Assembly: GCA_900770705.1 (NCBI GenBank)
Contig: CAAGLF010000098.1
Coordinates: 1 to 11,749, forward strand
Length of the DNA: 11,749 bases
Reading direction: 5' to 3'
Source of the DNA: Bacteroidaceae bacterium
GTDB lineage: Bacteria; Bacteroidota; Bacteroidia; Bacteroidales; Bacteroidaceae
Shown: positions 1-6,500 of the stretch, in pieces
Numbering within the stretch: the first letter of the stretch is position 1
Layout: every line of letters begins with the position of its first letter
The notes under the pieces: model-generated
The model's database searches: none
Told to the model about the DNA's origin: nothing
What the model saw: the letters and a program-made list of their open reading frames with translations, nothing else
Made by a program: the position numbers and the translations under genes

Positions 1-21
1 AGTCAGAATTTTTCGTAACAT
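1..21 (-). CDS. 5' end of an unknown gene leaving the left edge
   Basis: An ATG at 21-19 on the - strand opens a frame reading M-L-R-K-I-L-T before the window ends. A strong Bacteroidota-type promoter lies about 25 bases upstream on the same strand (-7 box at 46-53), which is the main reason to believe in a gene here. The basic-then-hydrophobic start would suit a signal peptide or membrane protein, but seven residues do not allow an identification. Confidence 0.4.
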
Positions 22-45
22 CGTGTTAATTTTTCGATTTTCCTG

Positions 46-77
46 CAAAAATAAGGCTTTAGGCGGAGACAGAAAAA
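46..77 (-). promoter_or_regulatory. Bacteroidota-type promoter for the left-edge gene
   Basis: Read on the - strand, positions 53-46 are TATTTTTG, a full match to the -7 consensus TAnnTTTG. An A-run on the + strand at 73-78 supplies TTTT (three of four to TTTG) at the expected 19-21 spacing. The -33 box falls between the decayed first unit and the first clear unit of the dyad array at 58-157, so anything binding that array could affect this promoter. Confidence 0.6.
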
Positions 78-157
78 ATTTCTGCCGCTGAAAAGAAGAA
101 TTTCTGCCGCTGAAATTCAGATTTCTGACGCAGAAATTTTTCTTTCCGCCGCAGTTC
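58..157. repeat. Dyad array 1: 21/22-bp-period TTTC-N7-GAAA units
   Basis: Clear units lie at 79-93 and 101-115 (both TTTCTGCCGCTGAAA) and 122-136 (TTTCTGACGCAGAAA). A degenerate last unit lies at 143-157 (TTTCCGCCGCAG then TTC). Unit starts step by 22, 21 and 21 bases. A decayed unit may precede them at 58-75. Each unit is an imperfect inverted repeat with TTTC and GAAA arms, and the linkers are A/T or purine rich. A small hairpin follows: CCTGC (163-167), loop GTA, GCAGG (171-175). The array lies between divergent genes. The function is unknown to me. Confidence 0.8.
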
Positions 158-276
158 TTCCGCCTGCGTAGCAGGGAGGAGGAGGCAGCGCGGCAGAGAG
201 CCCGGTTTTTCTGCCCGAAACGCGAGAAAACCCCGGCGGTGCACAAAGTTTCAGCGGCGAGCGTGGATTGTTCGGT
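158..276. other. Gene-free stretch between dyad array 1 and the thiamin-gene promoter
   Basis: No coding frame with plausible composition is seen. The stretch holds the CCTGC-GTA-GCAGG hairpin at 163-175 and a possible weak stem-loop with arms GGCAGA and TCTGCC around 190-225. Together with array 1, the promoter and the leader, it makes up the 385-base gap between the left-edge gene and the gene at 407. Confidence 0.5.
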
Positions 277-294
277 TAAATTTGTGTAACTTTG
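277..294 (+). promoter_or_regulatory. Two overlapping-range -7 boxes upstream of the ThiE/TenI-like gene
   Basis: TAAATTTG at 277-284 and TAACTTTG at 287-294 both fully match the Bacteroidota -7 consensus TAnnTTTG. Neither has a convincing TTTG 19-21 bases upstream; GTGG at 263-266 is the best for the second. The second box, followed by GC, resembles other promoters in this window and is my preferred one. It would give a leader of about 105 bases. Confidence 0.5.
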
Positions 295-299
295 CAGCA

Positions 300-406
300 C
301 GTTTCGGGGCGAAAGTCCGCCGACCAGGGGATTTTCCCGGCGGGGCAGCAACGGCTCTTGCGGCCCACCCCGGCCCGAAGCGCACGCTAAACGTCTGAAA
401 GCCATT
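300..406 (+). other. Leader of the ThiE/TenI-like gene with a hairpin; no TPP riboswitch seen
   Basis: The leader is G/C rich. CCGCCG (317-322) can pair with CGGCGG (338-343) around a GGGGATTTTCC centre. I looked for a thiamin pyrophosphate riboswitch, expected before many thiamin genes, and did not find its conserved CTGAGA element or partner helix. Any leader control here would therefore be of another kind. Confidence 0.35.
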
Positions 407-1015
407 ATGAAACTCATTCTTATGACGACGCCGGATTTCTTTGTCGAAGAGCACCAGATTCTGAATGCCCTCTTCGACGAAGGCCTCGAGTTGCTGCACC
501 TGCGCAAGCCATACGCCGAACCGGTCTACTCCGAGCGTCTGCTTTCGCTGATACCCGAGACGTATCGAAAAAGAATCGTCGTACACGACCATTTCTACCT
601 CAAGAACGAATACAAGCTCCGCGGCATACACCTCAACAGCCGCAACAAGGAACTTCCCAAGAGCTACAAGGGACACATATCCTGCTCCTGCCACACGCTG
701 GAAGAGGTAAGCCTTCGCAAAAAGATGTGCGACTACGTATTTCTCTCGCCCGTCTTCGACAGTATCTCCAAGGAAGCCTATCCCTCCAGCTTCACCACAG
801 CGCAGTTGCGCGAAGCCGCCAAGCAGAAAGTCATCGACAAGAAAGTGATGGCGCTCGGTGGAGTGGAGTTGGACAACATCCAGCAAATCAAAGACCTGGG
901 ATTCGGCGGCGCCGTGCTGCTGGGCGCCATCTGGAACCGCTTCAACATCCACACGACACAGGACTACAAAGAACTGGTGAACCACTTCCGCAAACTGAAA
1001 CGGCTGGCTACATAG
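407..1015 (+). CDS. ThiE/TenI-family thiamin phosphate synthase-like protein
   Basis: The 202-residue protein has the TIM-barrel pattern of the ThiE/TenI family. ThiE joins the pyrimidine and thiazole halves of thiamin in the cytosol; TenI relatives tautomerise the thiazole. Visible family landmarks are LLHLRKP (29-35), matching the LRxK strand; RGIHLNS (72-78), matching GVHLG; SCHTLEE (94-100), matching the S-H-x-x-x-E motif; DYVFLSPVFDSISK (109-122), matching DYV-GPVF-T-K; and MALGG (148-152), the phosphate-binding glycines. The protein departs from true ThiE at the GVHLGQxD element: HLNSRNKE lacks the metal-binding aspartate usually found there. Also, S rather than T precedes K122. It could be a divergent ThiE or a TenI-like enzyme, so I give no symbol. 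The ATG at 407 fits the family start. prs follows after 132 bases, beyond a strong hairpin. Confidence 0.85.
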   Translation: MKLILMTTPDFFVEEHQILNALFDEGLELLHLRKPYAEPVYSERLLSLIPETYRKRIVVHDHFYLKNEYKLRGIHLNSRNKELPKSYKGHISCSCHTLEEVSLRKKMCDYVFLSPVFDSISKEAYPSSFTTAQLREAAKQKVIDKKVMALGGVELDNIQQIKDLGFGGAVLLGAIWNRFNIHTTQDYKELVNHFRKLKRLAT

Positions 1016-1025
1016 CCTCCCGCGA

Positions 1026-1062
1026 CTGTGTGCCTGCCGACCATCGTCGGACGGGCACACAG
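1026..1062 (+). terminator. Strong 16-bp hairpin between the thiamin gene and prs
   Basis: CTGTGTGCC (1026-1034) pairs with GGCACACAG (1054-1062). The stem continues through a T-G pair, G-C and CCGAC/GTCGG (1037-1041 with 1046-1050), with one bulged A at 1051 and a four-base loop. The tract after it (CTGCTTTCC) is only weakly T rich, so it may be a leaky terminator, a processing site or an mRNA-stabilising hairpin. It starts about 10 bases after the upstream stop codon. Confidence 0.6.
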
Positions 1063-1147
1063 CTGCTTTCCGGGGATAACCGTCCGCCCGCAAAGCCCCA
1101 CAAATACAGACAAAACAACTCAAACTTCATACATTTTCCTTCGCGTT

Positions 1148-2083
1148 ATGAACAACAATTCATTTCTGGTGTTCTCGGGAACCAACTCCCGCTATCTGGC
1201 AGAAAAAATCTGCGCCGAACTCGGTGTCGAACCGGGCAAACTCTCCATCACAAGATTCGCCGACGGCGAATTTGAAGTATGCTACGAAGAATCCATACGT
1301 GGTCGCGACGTCTTCCTGGTACAGTCCACCTTCCCCAGTTCGGACAACTTGATGGAGTTGCTGCTGATGATCGACGCAGCCAAGCGGGCTTCGGCGCGTT
1401 CCATCTGCGCCGTGATTCCTTACTTCGGCTGGGCGCGTCAGGACCGCAAGAGCAAACCGCGTGTCTCCATTGGAGCCAAGCTGGTGGCCGACCTGCTGAG
1501 CGTGGCCGGCATTAACCGCCTGATGACCTTGGACCTGCACGCCGATCAGGAGCAGGGATTTTTTGATGTCCCCGTAGACCATCTGTATGGCTCCACGGTA
1601 GCCGTGCCTTACATCCAGTCGCTCGGCCTGAAGAACCTCTGTATCGCCACGCCCGACGTGGGAGGCTCGAAAAGAGCGGCGGCCTACGCAAAATACTTCG
1701 ACTGTCCGCTCGTGCTCTGCAACAAAACGCGCAAAAAGGCCAATGTAGTAGACACTATGCAGATTATCGGCGATGTCAAGGGGATGGACGTAGTGCTGAT
1801 CGACGACATCGTCGACACGGCCGGCACCATCACGAAGGCTGCCAACATCATGATTGAAAACGGCGCCAACTCCGTACGGGCCATCGCCTCACACTGCATT
1901 ATGAGCGGCCCGGCCGACCAGAGAGTGGCCGACAGCGACCTCGTAGAGATGGTCTTCACCGACACGATTCCCTACCACGGAACGTGCGCAAAGGTGAAAC
2001 AAATCACTTGCTCCAAGCTCATCGCCGAAACCATACGCCGCGTGATGGACAACGAGAGCATCTCCTCGCAATACATCCTCTGA
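1148..2083 (+). CDS. prs: Ribose-phosphate pyrophosphokinase (PRPP synthetase)
   Basis: The enzyme transfers pyrophosphate from ATP to ribose 5-phosphate. The PRPP made feeds purine, pyrimidine, NAD, histidine and tryptophan synthesis in the cytosol. The 311 residues are normal for class I enzymes. Motifs in order: FSGTNSRYLAEKI near the N-terminus; RFADGE (36-41); PYFGWARQDRK (91-101), the ATP-binding region; DLHADQEQGFFDVPVDHL (129-146), with the metal-binding histidine; NKTRKKAN (192-199), the flexible catalytic loop; DVVLIDDIVDTAGT (214-227), the ribose-phosphate loop. The family often has G or S where D133 stands. The frame is open upstream to 1028, but homologous sequence starts only at the ATG at 1148, so I use that start. 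No clear promoter is seen in the 132-base gap; TACATTTT at 1130-1137 is one base off a -7 box but lacks a -33 partner. Read-through from the upstream gene is possible. Confidence 0.97.
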   Translation: MNNNSFLVFSGTNSRYLAEKICAELGVEPGKLSITRFADGEFEVCYEESIRGRDVFLVQSTFPSSDNLMELLLMIDAAKRASARSICAVIPYFGWARQDRKSKPRVSIGAKLVADLLSVAGINRLMTLDLHADQEQGFFDVPVDHLYGSTVAVPYIQSLGLKNLCIATPDVGGSKRAAAYAKYFDCPLVLCNKTRKKANVVDTMQIIGDVKGMDVVLIDDIVDTAGTITKAANIMIENGANSVRAIASHCIMSGPADQRVADSDLVEMVFTDTIPYHGTCAKVKQITCSKLIAETIRRVMDNESISSQYIL

Positions 2084-2137
2084 AGTCCTGCCGGCCGGGC
2101 CAGCCACGCCCGACCGATAGCCGCCTGAGAACCGACA

Positions 2138-2176
2138 ACAGCCGGAGTACGCTCTGCTATGGGGTGCTCCGGCTGT
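2138..2176 (+). terminator. Hairpin terminator candidate after prs
   Basis: ACAGCCGGAG (2138-2147) and CTCCGGCTGT (2167-2176) form a perfect 10-bp stem, extended inward by TAC against GTG with one wobble, around a 13-base loop. The tail CTGTTTG is only moderately T rich. It lies 54 bases after the prs stop codon. Confidence 0.55.
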
Positions 2177-2219
2177 CTGTTTGCCGCCCTCCCGGCTACC
2201 GCCGACCGCCCCGGGAAAA

Positions 2220-2297
2220 CTTCTGCGGCGAAGGGAAAAATTTCTGCCGCAGAAATTAAAACTTTCGCCGCAGAAATTTTTCCTTTCGCCGCAGAAG
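2220..2297. repeat. Dyad array 2: 21/22-bp-period units between convergent genes
   Basis: Units are CTTCTGCGGCGAAG (2220-2233), TTTCTGCCGCAGAAA (2241-2255), TTTCGCCGCAGAAA (2263-2276) and TTTCGCCGCAGAAG (2284-2297). Measured at the GAAA/GAAG arm, the steps are 22, 21 and 21. The second unit is a perfect inverted repeat around one central base. The array lies between the prs terminator and the terminator of the small - strand gene; with the flanking hairpins it accounts for the 334-base gene-free stretch 2084-2417. Confidence 0.85.
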
Positions 2298-2364
2298 TTT
2301 CACGTCCAAAAGCGAAAGCGCGCCAGACTGCCTCTGCGGACAATCCCGACGCGCCGTGAAAGGA

Positions 2365-2397
2365 AGAAGAAGGCGGGCGTTCCGCCGCATTTCTTCT
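2365..2397 (-). terminator. Hairpin terminator of the small - strand gene, probably bidirectional
   Basis: On the + strand AGAAGAA (2365-2371) pairs with TTCTTCT (2391-2397). Inside, GGCG (2376-2379) pairs with CGCC (2383-2386) around TTC, helped by G2373-C2388 and C2374-G2387. Read on the - strand, a TTCTTCTTCC tract follows the G/C stem, as in an intrinsic terminator. It starts about 20 bases past the stop codon of the gene at 2418-2558. Confidence 0.6.
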
Positions 2398-2417
2398 GTA
2401 TGTGCCTGTAGTGTCGG

Positions 2418-2558
2418 TCAGCTTTCTGCCGCTACCTGCTGCAAGAGCAGGCGCTGCAGCTCTGTCTGCAAATCCTGACACTTGGCACCGTTACCCATTC
2501 TGCGGTACCGCGCAATGCGATAGCGCAAGTCTTCAATCTTTTTACCTGTCTGTGTCAT
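2418..2558 (-). CDS. 46-residue basic helical small protein, function unknown
   Basis: From the ATG at 2558-2556 the frame codes 46 residues beginning MTQTGKKIEDLRYRIARYRR and ending in LLLQQVAAES. The sequence has regular leucine, isoleucine and tyrosine spacing with many K, R, E and Q, which suggests one or two amphipathic helices or a short coiled coil joined at MGNGAKC. There is no signal peptide or membrane segment. The frame stays open upstream to 2663, but that extension would start upstream of the likely transcription start, so I take the internal ATG. A Bacteroidota-type promoter and a terminator frame exactly this gene, which makes it a real transcription unit. I do not recognise a family; a small regulator or a nucleic-acid or ribosome-associated protein is possible. 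Confidence 0.65.
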   Translation of the reverse strand: MTQTGKKIEDLRYRIARYRRMGNGAKCQDLQTELQRLLLQQVAAES

Positions 2559-2584
2559 AATACCTATTGTTATCGGGTTAATGA

Positions 2585-2600
2585 GCTCCACCACTGGAGC
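2585..2600 (-). other. Short hairpin in the leader of the small gene
   Basis: GCTCCA (2585-2590) and TGGAGC (2595-2600) form a perfect 6-bp stem with loop CCAC. It lies between the promoter and the ATG, within a leader of about 70 bases. It could tune translation or stability; no known regulatory RNA is recognised. Confidence 0.4.
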
Positions 2601-2633
2601 CTGAAATGTCGTAGTTCTCTGTTTTTGCTGGTG

Positions 2634-2664
2634 CAAAGATACCGTCACCGCCCTACCCCACACA
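2634..2664 (-). promoter_or_regulatory. Bacteroidota-type promoter of the small gene
   Basis: On the - strand TGTG (2664-2661), then exactly 19 bases, then TATCTTTG (2641-2634). The -7 box fits TAnnTTTG fully and the -33 box fits TTTG in three of four. Transcription would start near 2628. It lies back to back with the cdd promoter about 70 bases away. Confidence 0.7.
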
Positions 2665-2733
2665 GGAAAAGGCTGAAAAAAGCAAAATAGTTCATCGTTT
2701 TTTCACATTTCTATTAAGATTTGCCAACCGGGC

Positions 2734-2765
2734 ATTGCTATTTTGCACGGAAAAAAGTATGTTTG
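2734..2765 (+). promoter_or_regulatory. Bacteroidota-type promoter of cdd
   Basis: ATTG (2734-2737), 20 bases, then TATGTTTG (2758-2765), a full -7 match with a three-of-four -33 box. The predicted start near 2771 leaves a leader of roughly 20-25 bases before the cdd ATG. Confidence 0.7.
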
Positions 2766-2793
2766 CGCTCCAAAGTCCGAATAAATCTACCCT

Positions 2794-3279
2794 ATGGAAA
2801 AGAAAGAATTGCACATTTCCTACCTTGTCTGTGCGGAAACGGAGCTTCCGGAAGCCGACCGCACCCTGCTGGAAGCGGCACGCCGCGCCACGCAGACCAG
2901 CTACGCCCCCTATTCCCACTTCTGCGTCGGAGCGGCCCTGCGGCTGGCTTCGGGAGAAATGGTATGCGGCAGCAATCAGGAGAACGCGGCCTTCCCGAGC
3001 GGCACCTGCGCCGAGCGCTGCACCGTATTCTACGCCCAGGCCCGGTATTCCAAGGAAAAGTTCGACACCCTGGCCATCGCGGCCCGCAACAGCCGCGGCG
3101 GCTTCACGCCCTCGCCCATCACGCCTTGCGGCGCCTGCCGCCAAGTGCTCGCAGAGGTTGAAAAGCGGCAGGGAAGCCCCCTGCGGCTGCTGCTCTACGG
3201 CGAACGCTGCGTCTACATCGTGCCCGACGTCGCCTCCCTGCTGCCTTTCAGCTTCGACGACGGCAGTATGACGGAATAG
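2794..3279 (+). CDS. cdd: Cytidine deaminase
   Basis: Cdd deaminates cytidine and deoxycytidine to uridine and deoxyuridine in pyrimidine salvage, using one zinc ion per subunit. The 161 residues show the homotetrameric-type fold: SYAPYSHFCVGAAL (36-49), NQENAAFPSGTCAER (61-75) and PCGACRQVL (111-119). Zinc ligands are C72, C112 and C115; E74 is the catalytic proton shuttle. The protein is somewhat longer than the roughly 135-residue Bacillus enzyme because of an N-terminal extension of about 20 residues and a longer C-terminal part. The start at 2794 is supported by the promoter just upstream, and an intrinsic terminator follows, so the gene is probably monocistronic. Nothing essential is missing. 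Confidence 0.96.
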   Translation: MEKKELHISYLVCAETELPEADRTLLEAARRATQTSYAPYSHFCVGAALRLASGEMVCGSNQENAAFPSGTCAERCTVFYAQARYSKEKFDTLAIAARNSRGGFTPSPITPCGACRQVLAEVEKRQGSPLRLLLYGERCVYIVPDVASLLPFSFDDGSMTE

Positions 3280-3318
3280 CAGCCCGGAAGAAGCGCGCAT
3301 CCCCCCACTCCACACACC

Positions 3319-3351
3319 AGGCCGGCCTCCCAGCAGGGAAGCCGGCCTTTT
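3319..3351 (+). terminator. Intrinsic terminator of cdd
   Basis: AGGCCGGC (3319-3326) pairs with GCCGGCCT (3341-3348). After one mismatch, TCCC pairs with GGGA around loop AGCA. The 3' arm runs into TTTT (3348-3351). It lies about 40 bases past the stop codon and is the best + strand terminator in the window. Confidence 0.8.
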
Positions 3352-3364
3352 CCGTACGCGCCAC

Positions 3365-3424
3365 AGCCGCTGCAGCAGGCATTTCCTGGAAGCGGGAAGC
3401 ACTGCGGGCACGGCTGCTGCGGCT
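3365..3424. repeat. Imperfect long inverted repeat between two terminators
   Basis: AGCCGC plus AGCAG (3365-3370 and 3374-3378) can pair with CTGCTGCGGCT (3414-3424), giving 11 base pairs with a three-base bulge and a loop of about 35 bases. It lies between the cdd terminator and the - strand terminator at 3435-3476. It may be chance in GC-rich DNA or an extra barrier to read-through. Confidence 0.35.
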
Positions 3425-3434
3425 GCAAACGCAG

Positions 3435-3476
3435 AAAAAAAGGCAGTGTGCGCTCCCGGGAGGAACACACACCGCC
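3435..3476 (-). terminator. Strand-specific intrinsic terminator of the 1134-residue secreted protein gene
   Basis: Bases 3442-3476 fold back with arms of about 15 positions, followed on the - strand by seven T residues (A-run 3435-3441). The three mismatches on the + strand (A3445/C3473, C3451/A3467, C3453/A3465) all become G-U pairs in - strand RNA, so the stem is continuous only when read from the - strand. This fits termination of the gene ending at 3515. Confidence 0.75.
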
Positions 3477-3491
3477 TTGCGGTATCGGCGG

Positions 3492-3508
3492 GGACACTTG
3501 CCGTGTCC
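3492..3508 (-). other. Small hairpin just after the stop codon of the 1134-residue gene
   Basis: GGACAC (3492-3497) and GTGTCC (3503-3508) form a perfect stem with a 5-base loop, 6 bases past the stop codon on the - strand. No T-tract follows directly. It may protect the mRNA end ahead of the stronger terminator at 3435-3476. Confidence 0.4.
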
Positions 3509-3514
3509 TTCCGC

Positions 3515-6500
3515 TTATTTCAGAATAAACTTCTTGCCACCTGCCACGTAGATTCCGGCCGGCAGCTGGCGCAATGCGGCTGCATCGGCGTTCTTCAATA
3601 CGAGGCGGCCGTCGGAAGAATATACATCAGCATACTGCACGTCGCCGGCAAAGACGTTTTCAATGCCGTCGGCCTTCACGATGGTGTAGGTGAAGCGGAG
3701 TTCGCTGCAGGCACGTTCGCCATAGTCGCCCAAAATGAAGGCGCCGGCGGGGATGAGGAGCGTGTAGGTGCCTTCCTCAGTCACTTCGTGGTCGAGAGAG
3801 AATACCAAAGCGTTCCAGGCTTCGGCGAAATCCATACGGCTGACATCGCTGTAGGCCACTTCGTTGCCTGCGGCGTCGAGCAACTGGATACGGCCGGCCC
3901 ACTCTTCATCGTAGCTGGCCAGATTCTCCTCCGTAAAGGTGATGGTGAAGTCCTTCAGGCTGCTGACGGTGCTTCCATCGGCGGGAGACATCTCAGCAGG
4001 TGTCTCTTCCACCTCACCACCGCTGCCGTTGCCCACCGTATAATAGAGGGCGAAGCCTTCGTTGGCGTGTCCGCGCGTAAAGTTGCTGCCGCCCCATTCC
4101 GTATCACCGAAGAGGCCACGCGGGATGACCACGCGGTAGTTTCCGGCGTCGCTGACGGGCGTCGCAAGCGTGATGATGAGGTGCGTTTCGTCGTCCCAGG
4201 AAATCGGCCAGTCGATGGTAGCCGTCGTCACGAGCTCACGCGTATCCTGATTGTAGACCTCGATGTCAGACTGATGGTCGTAGTCGAACGTAAAGCCGAA
4301 GTTCATTCCCTCAAACTCGAGAGCGATTTCACTCAGGCTCTCCACCGTACTCTCGCTGGCGGGAGAAACGCTCGTCGGGGCGAAGTCGTAGGAAATCTCG
4401 CTGCTGCTCTGCTGCGCAATGCTGTAAGTGAGCGTCGTGGCGGGGTTGTACGACGTCATCATTTGGCTGCCGAGAATAAAATATTGGGCAGGGATTTCCA
4501 GATAGTAGGTGGCGACGTCCGTAACTTCGCTGCTGAGTGTCAGGACGACCTCAGTCGGGATGTATTCGCCGTTGTCGACCTGCTCTTCGGGGATGACGAG
4601 TTCACAGCTGACCACGTGGGCCACTTCGTCGCGGCTTCTGTTGTACAACTTGACGTCTGCGTCGCTTACAAGATAGCTCGGCGCAATGCCCTCGGCACAG
4701 GAAACGCGGATTTCGTGGAGACTCTCCACCTCAGCACCATCGGCCGGCGAATATACCAGCTCGGCAGCATTGAGCGATACGGCATACACGAAGTTGAAGT
4801 AGGTCTGCTCTTCTTCGCCTGTGTTACCCTGGACGAGCTTACCATCGATATCGTAAGCCTTTACGCTGAGGGTAAGATAATTGTTGACGGTGGAAAGGAA
4901 CGACTCGGCCACCGTGAGCTGCCAGACGTTGCTGTAGCCTTCAGAATCGGGGTCAACGGCTTCGATACTTTCGAAAGCGGCGCTCGTTCCGTAGCCGGTG
5001 TTGATGAAAGTGGTCTCGCTGTTGAGCTCCACAAGGCCGTCGAAGGTCAAGGTGAAGACATTCTGCGAAGTCTCGCTGATGACGGCGCTCTCAGGGTCGG
5101 GGTTGATGCTCACGAAGCCGACGGAGCTGTACGAGAAGGGCTCGGTCAGACCCGTAAGTACGAAGTAGTCGGTTCCGAGGGGGGCATTGTCGTAATTATA
5201 GTCGTCTTCGGAAGCATAGGCAGTGAAGATAACGTGATATTCGTGGCCGCGAACCAGCTTGTAGTCGGCAGGAAGTTCGGCGTCGAACTGCGTGCCGTCC
5301 TCCGACTTCGTCAGCCAGGAGCGCGACTTGATGACCACGTGGTCCTCGTCGGCTGCGTTCATATCGCGTATCTCGTAGATCATATAGCCTACCCGGTCGT
5401 TCATATTCGTGGTGACGGTGATATGCGATTCTGCGGCCAACTTCTCAAGTTCTATCTCGGCGGGCGCGATGCGGGTCACGACGAAAGCATCGTATTTGGC
5501 CGTGAGATTACTATGTTCGAGACCGTCGGCCACCACGAGGTCGGCCAGCGTCACGATGATGTTGGCCTTGCCCTTCACTTCTGCGGGCACCGGCACGAGC
5601 AACGTGAGCTCTGCGCCTTCTGGCGTGGAGGTAATCTGATCCATCGGCACGACTACGGTCTTTTCTTCCGTACCATCCATGTAAGTGAAGCAGACACCGC
5701 TGAATTGGAGCATAGAAGTGTCGCTCAACCATATCTCCAGATTGTCAGCCGTGGCGAGAGAAGCTCCGGAAGCGGGCGTAAACTCGCACAGCACGTCGGA
5801 ACGCAGGAATTCATAGGGCAGCTGGTAGGAGAAGGAGCCGAGTGTGCCCTGTCCTTCGGAGAAAACATAGTTTCCCGCGGCGTCGCGCACATTGTTTACG
5901 CCCATCATCATCACGCCGTAGTCGGTGCCGCTGGCCACCATCGTCTGCGGCGTGCGGAGCTTGCCGGTAAGATCGAAAGTCAGGGTGTTGGCGTCTACTA
6001 CGCCGTTGATGATTTCGGTATAGTACTCGGCCGGATTCTCATCTTCGCCGTTGCCGTAGTTCAGGCGCAGGGTTGCGCCGTTTTCTCCCGTGTAGAGGTT
6101 GTCGCTGAAGGTCAGAACCACCTTTCCAGTGGCGTTGCCCTCCACCCAGTAGGAGAGGAATTTCTCGGGCAGGCTGGCATTTTCGAGCATCACGGGCTTC
6201 TCGGGCACTTTGTAGGCGAGCGTCAGCGTTCCGTCGGTGCCATATACGATAGACTCGTCGACAGAAGCGCGTACATTGGACAGCGTAACGGTCAGGTCGT
6301 CACCGGGATTGACGCTGCCGGCGGTAAGCCAGCCATAGACGGTCTCCTTGAGTTCTGCACTCAGGATATTTCCGCTGATGTGGGCAGTAACGCTGGCGGA
6401 GAGGCTGCCACTGCTGACGGTGAGGCCACCAATCTTCGGTACCTGATTGAAAGTCAGCGTCAGCTGGCCCCCATCGGAAACGGAGAAGGCCGTTCCGACT

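Noticed and set aside
58..157. Dyad arrays as a CRISPR
   Set aside because: Units are only 14-15 bp and linkers 6-7 bp; real CRISPR repeats and spacers are each over about 20 bp, and no cas genes are present.
295..406. TPP riboswitch before the thiamin-family gene
   Set aside because: The conserved aptamer segments are not visible; only a GC-rich hairpin is seen.
251..1123. 290-codon open frame on the - strand
   Set aside because: It is codon-aligned antisense to the ThiE/TenI-like gene, which has clear family motifs.
1028..1147. N-terminal extension of prs by 40 codons
   Set aside because: The extension runs through the intergenic hairpin and does not look like the family; the enzyme normally starts where the ATG at 1148 lies.
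2559..2663. N-terminal extension of the 46-residue protein to 81 residues
   Set aside because: The extension starts upstream of the predicted transcription start near 2628 and would run through the promoter and the leader hairpin.
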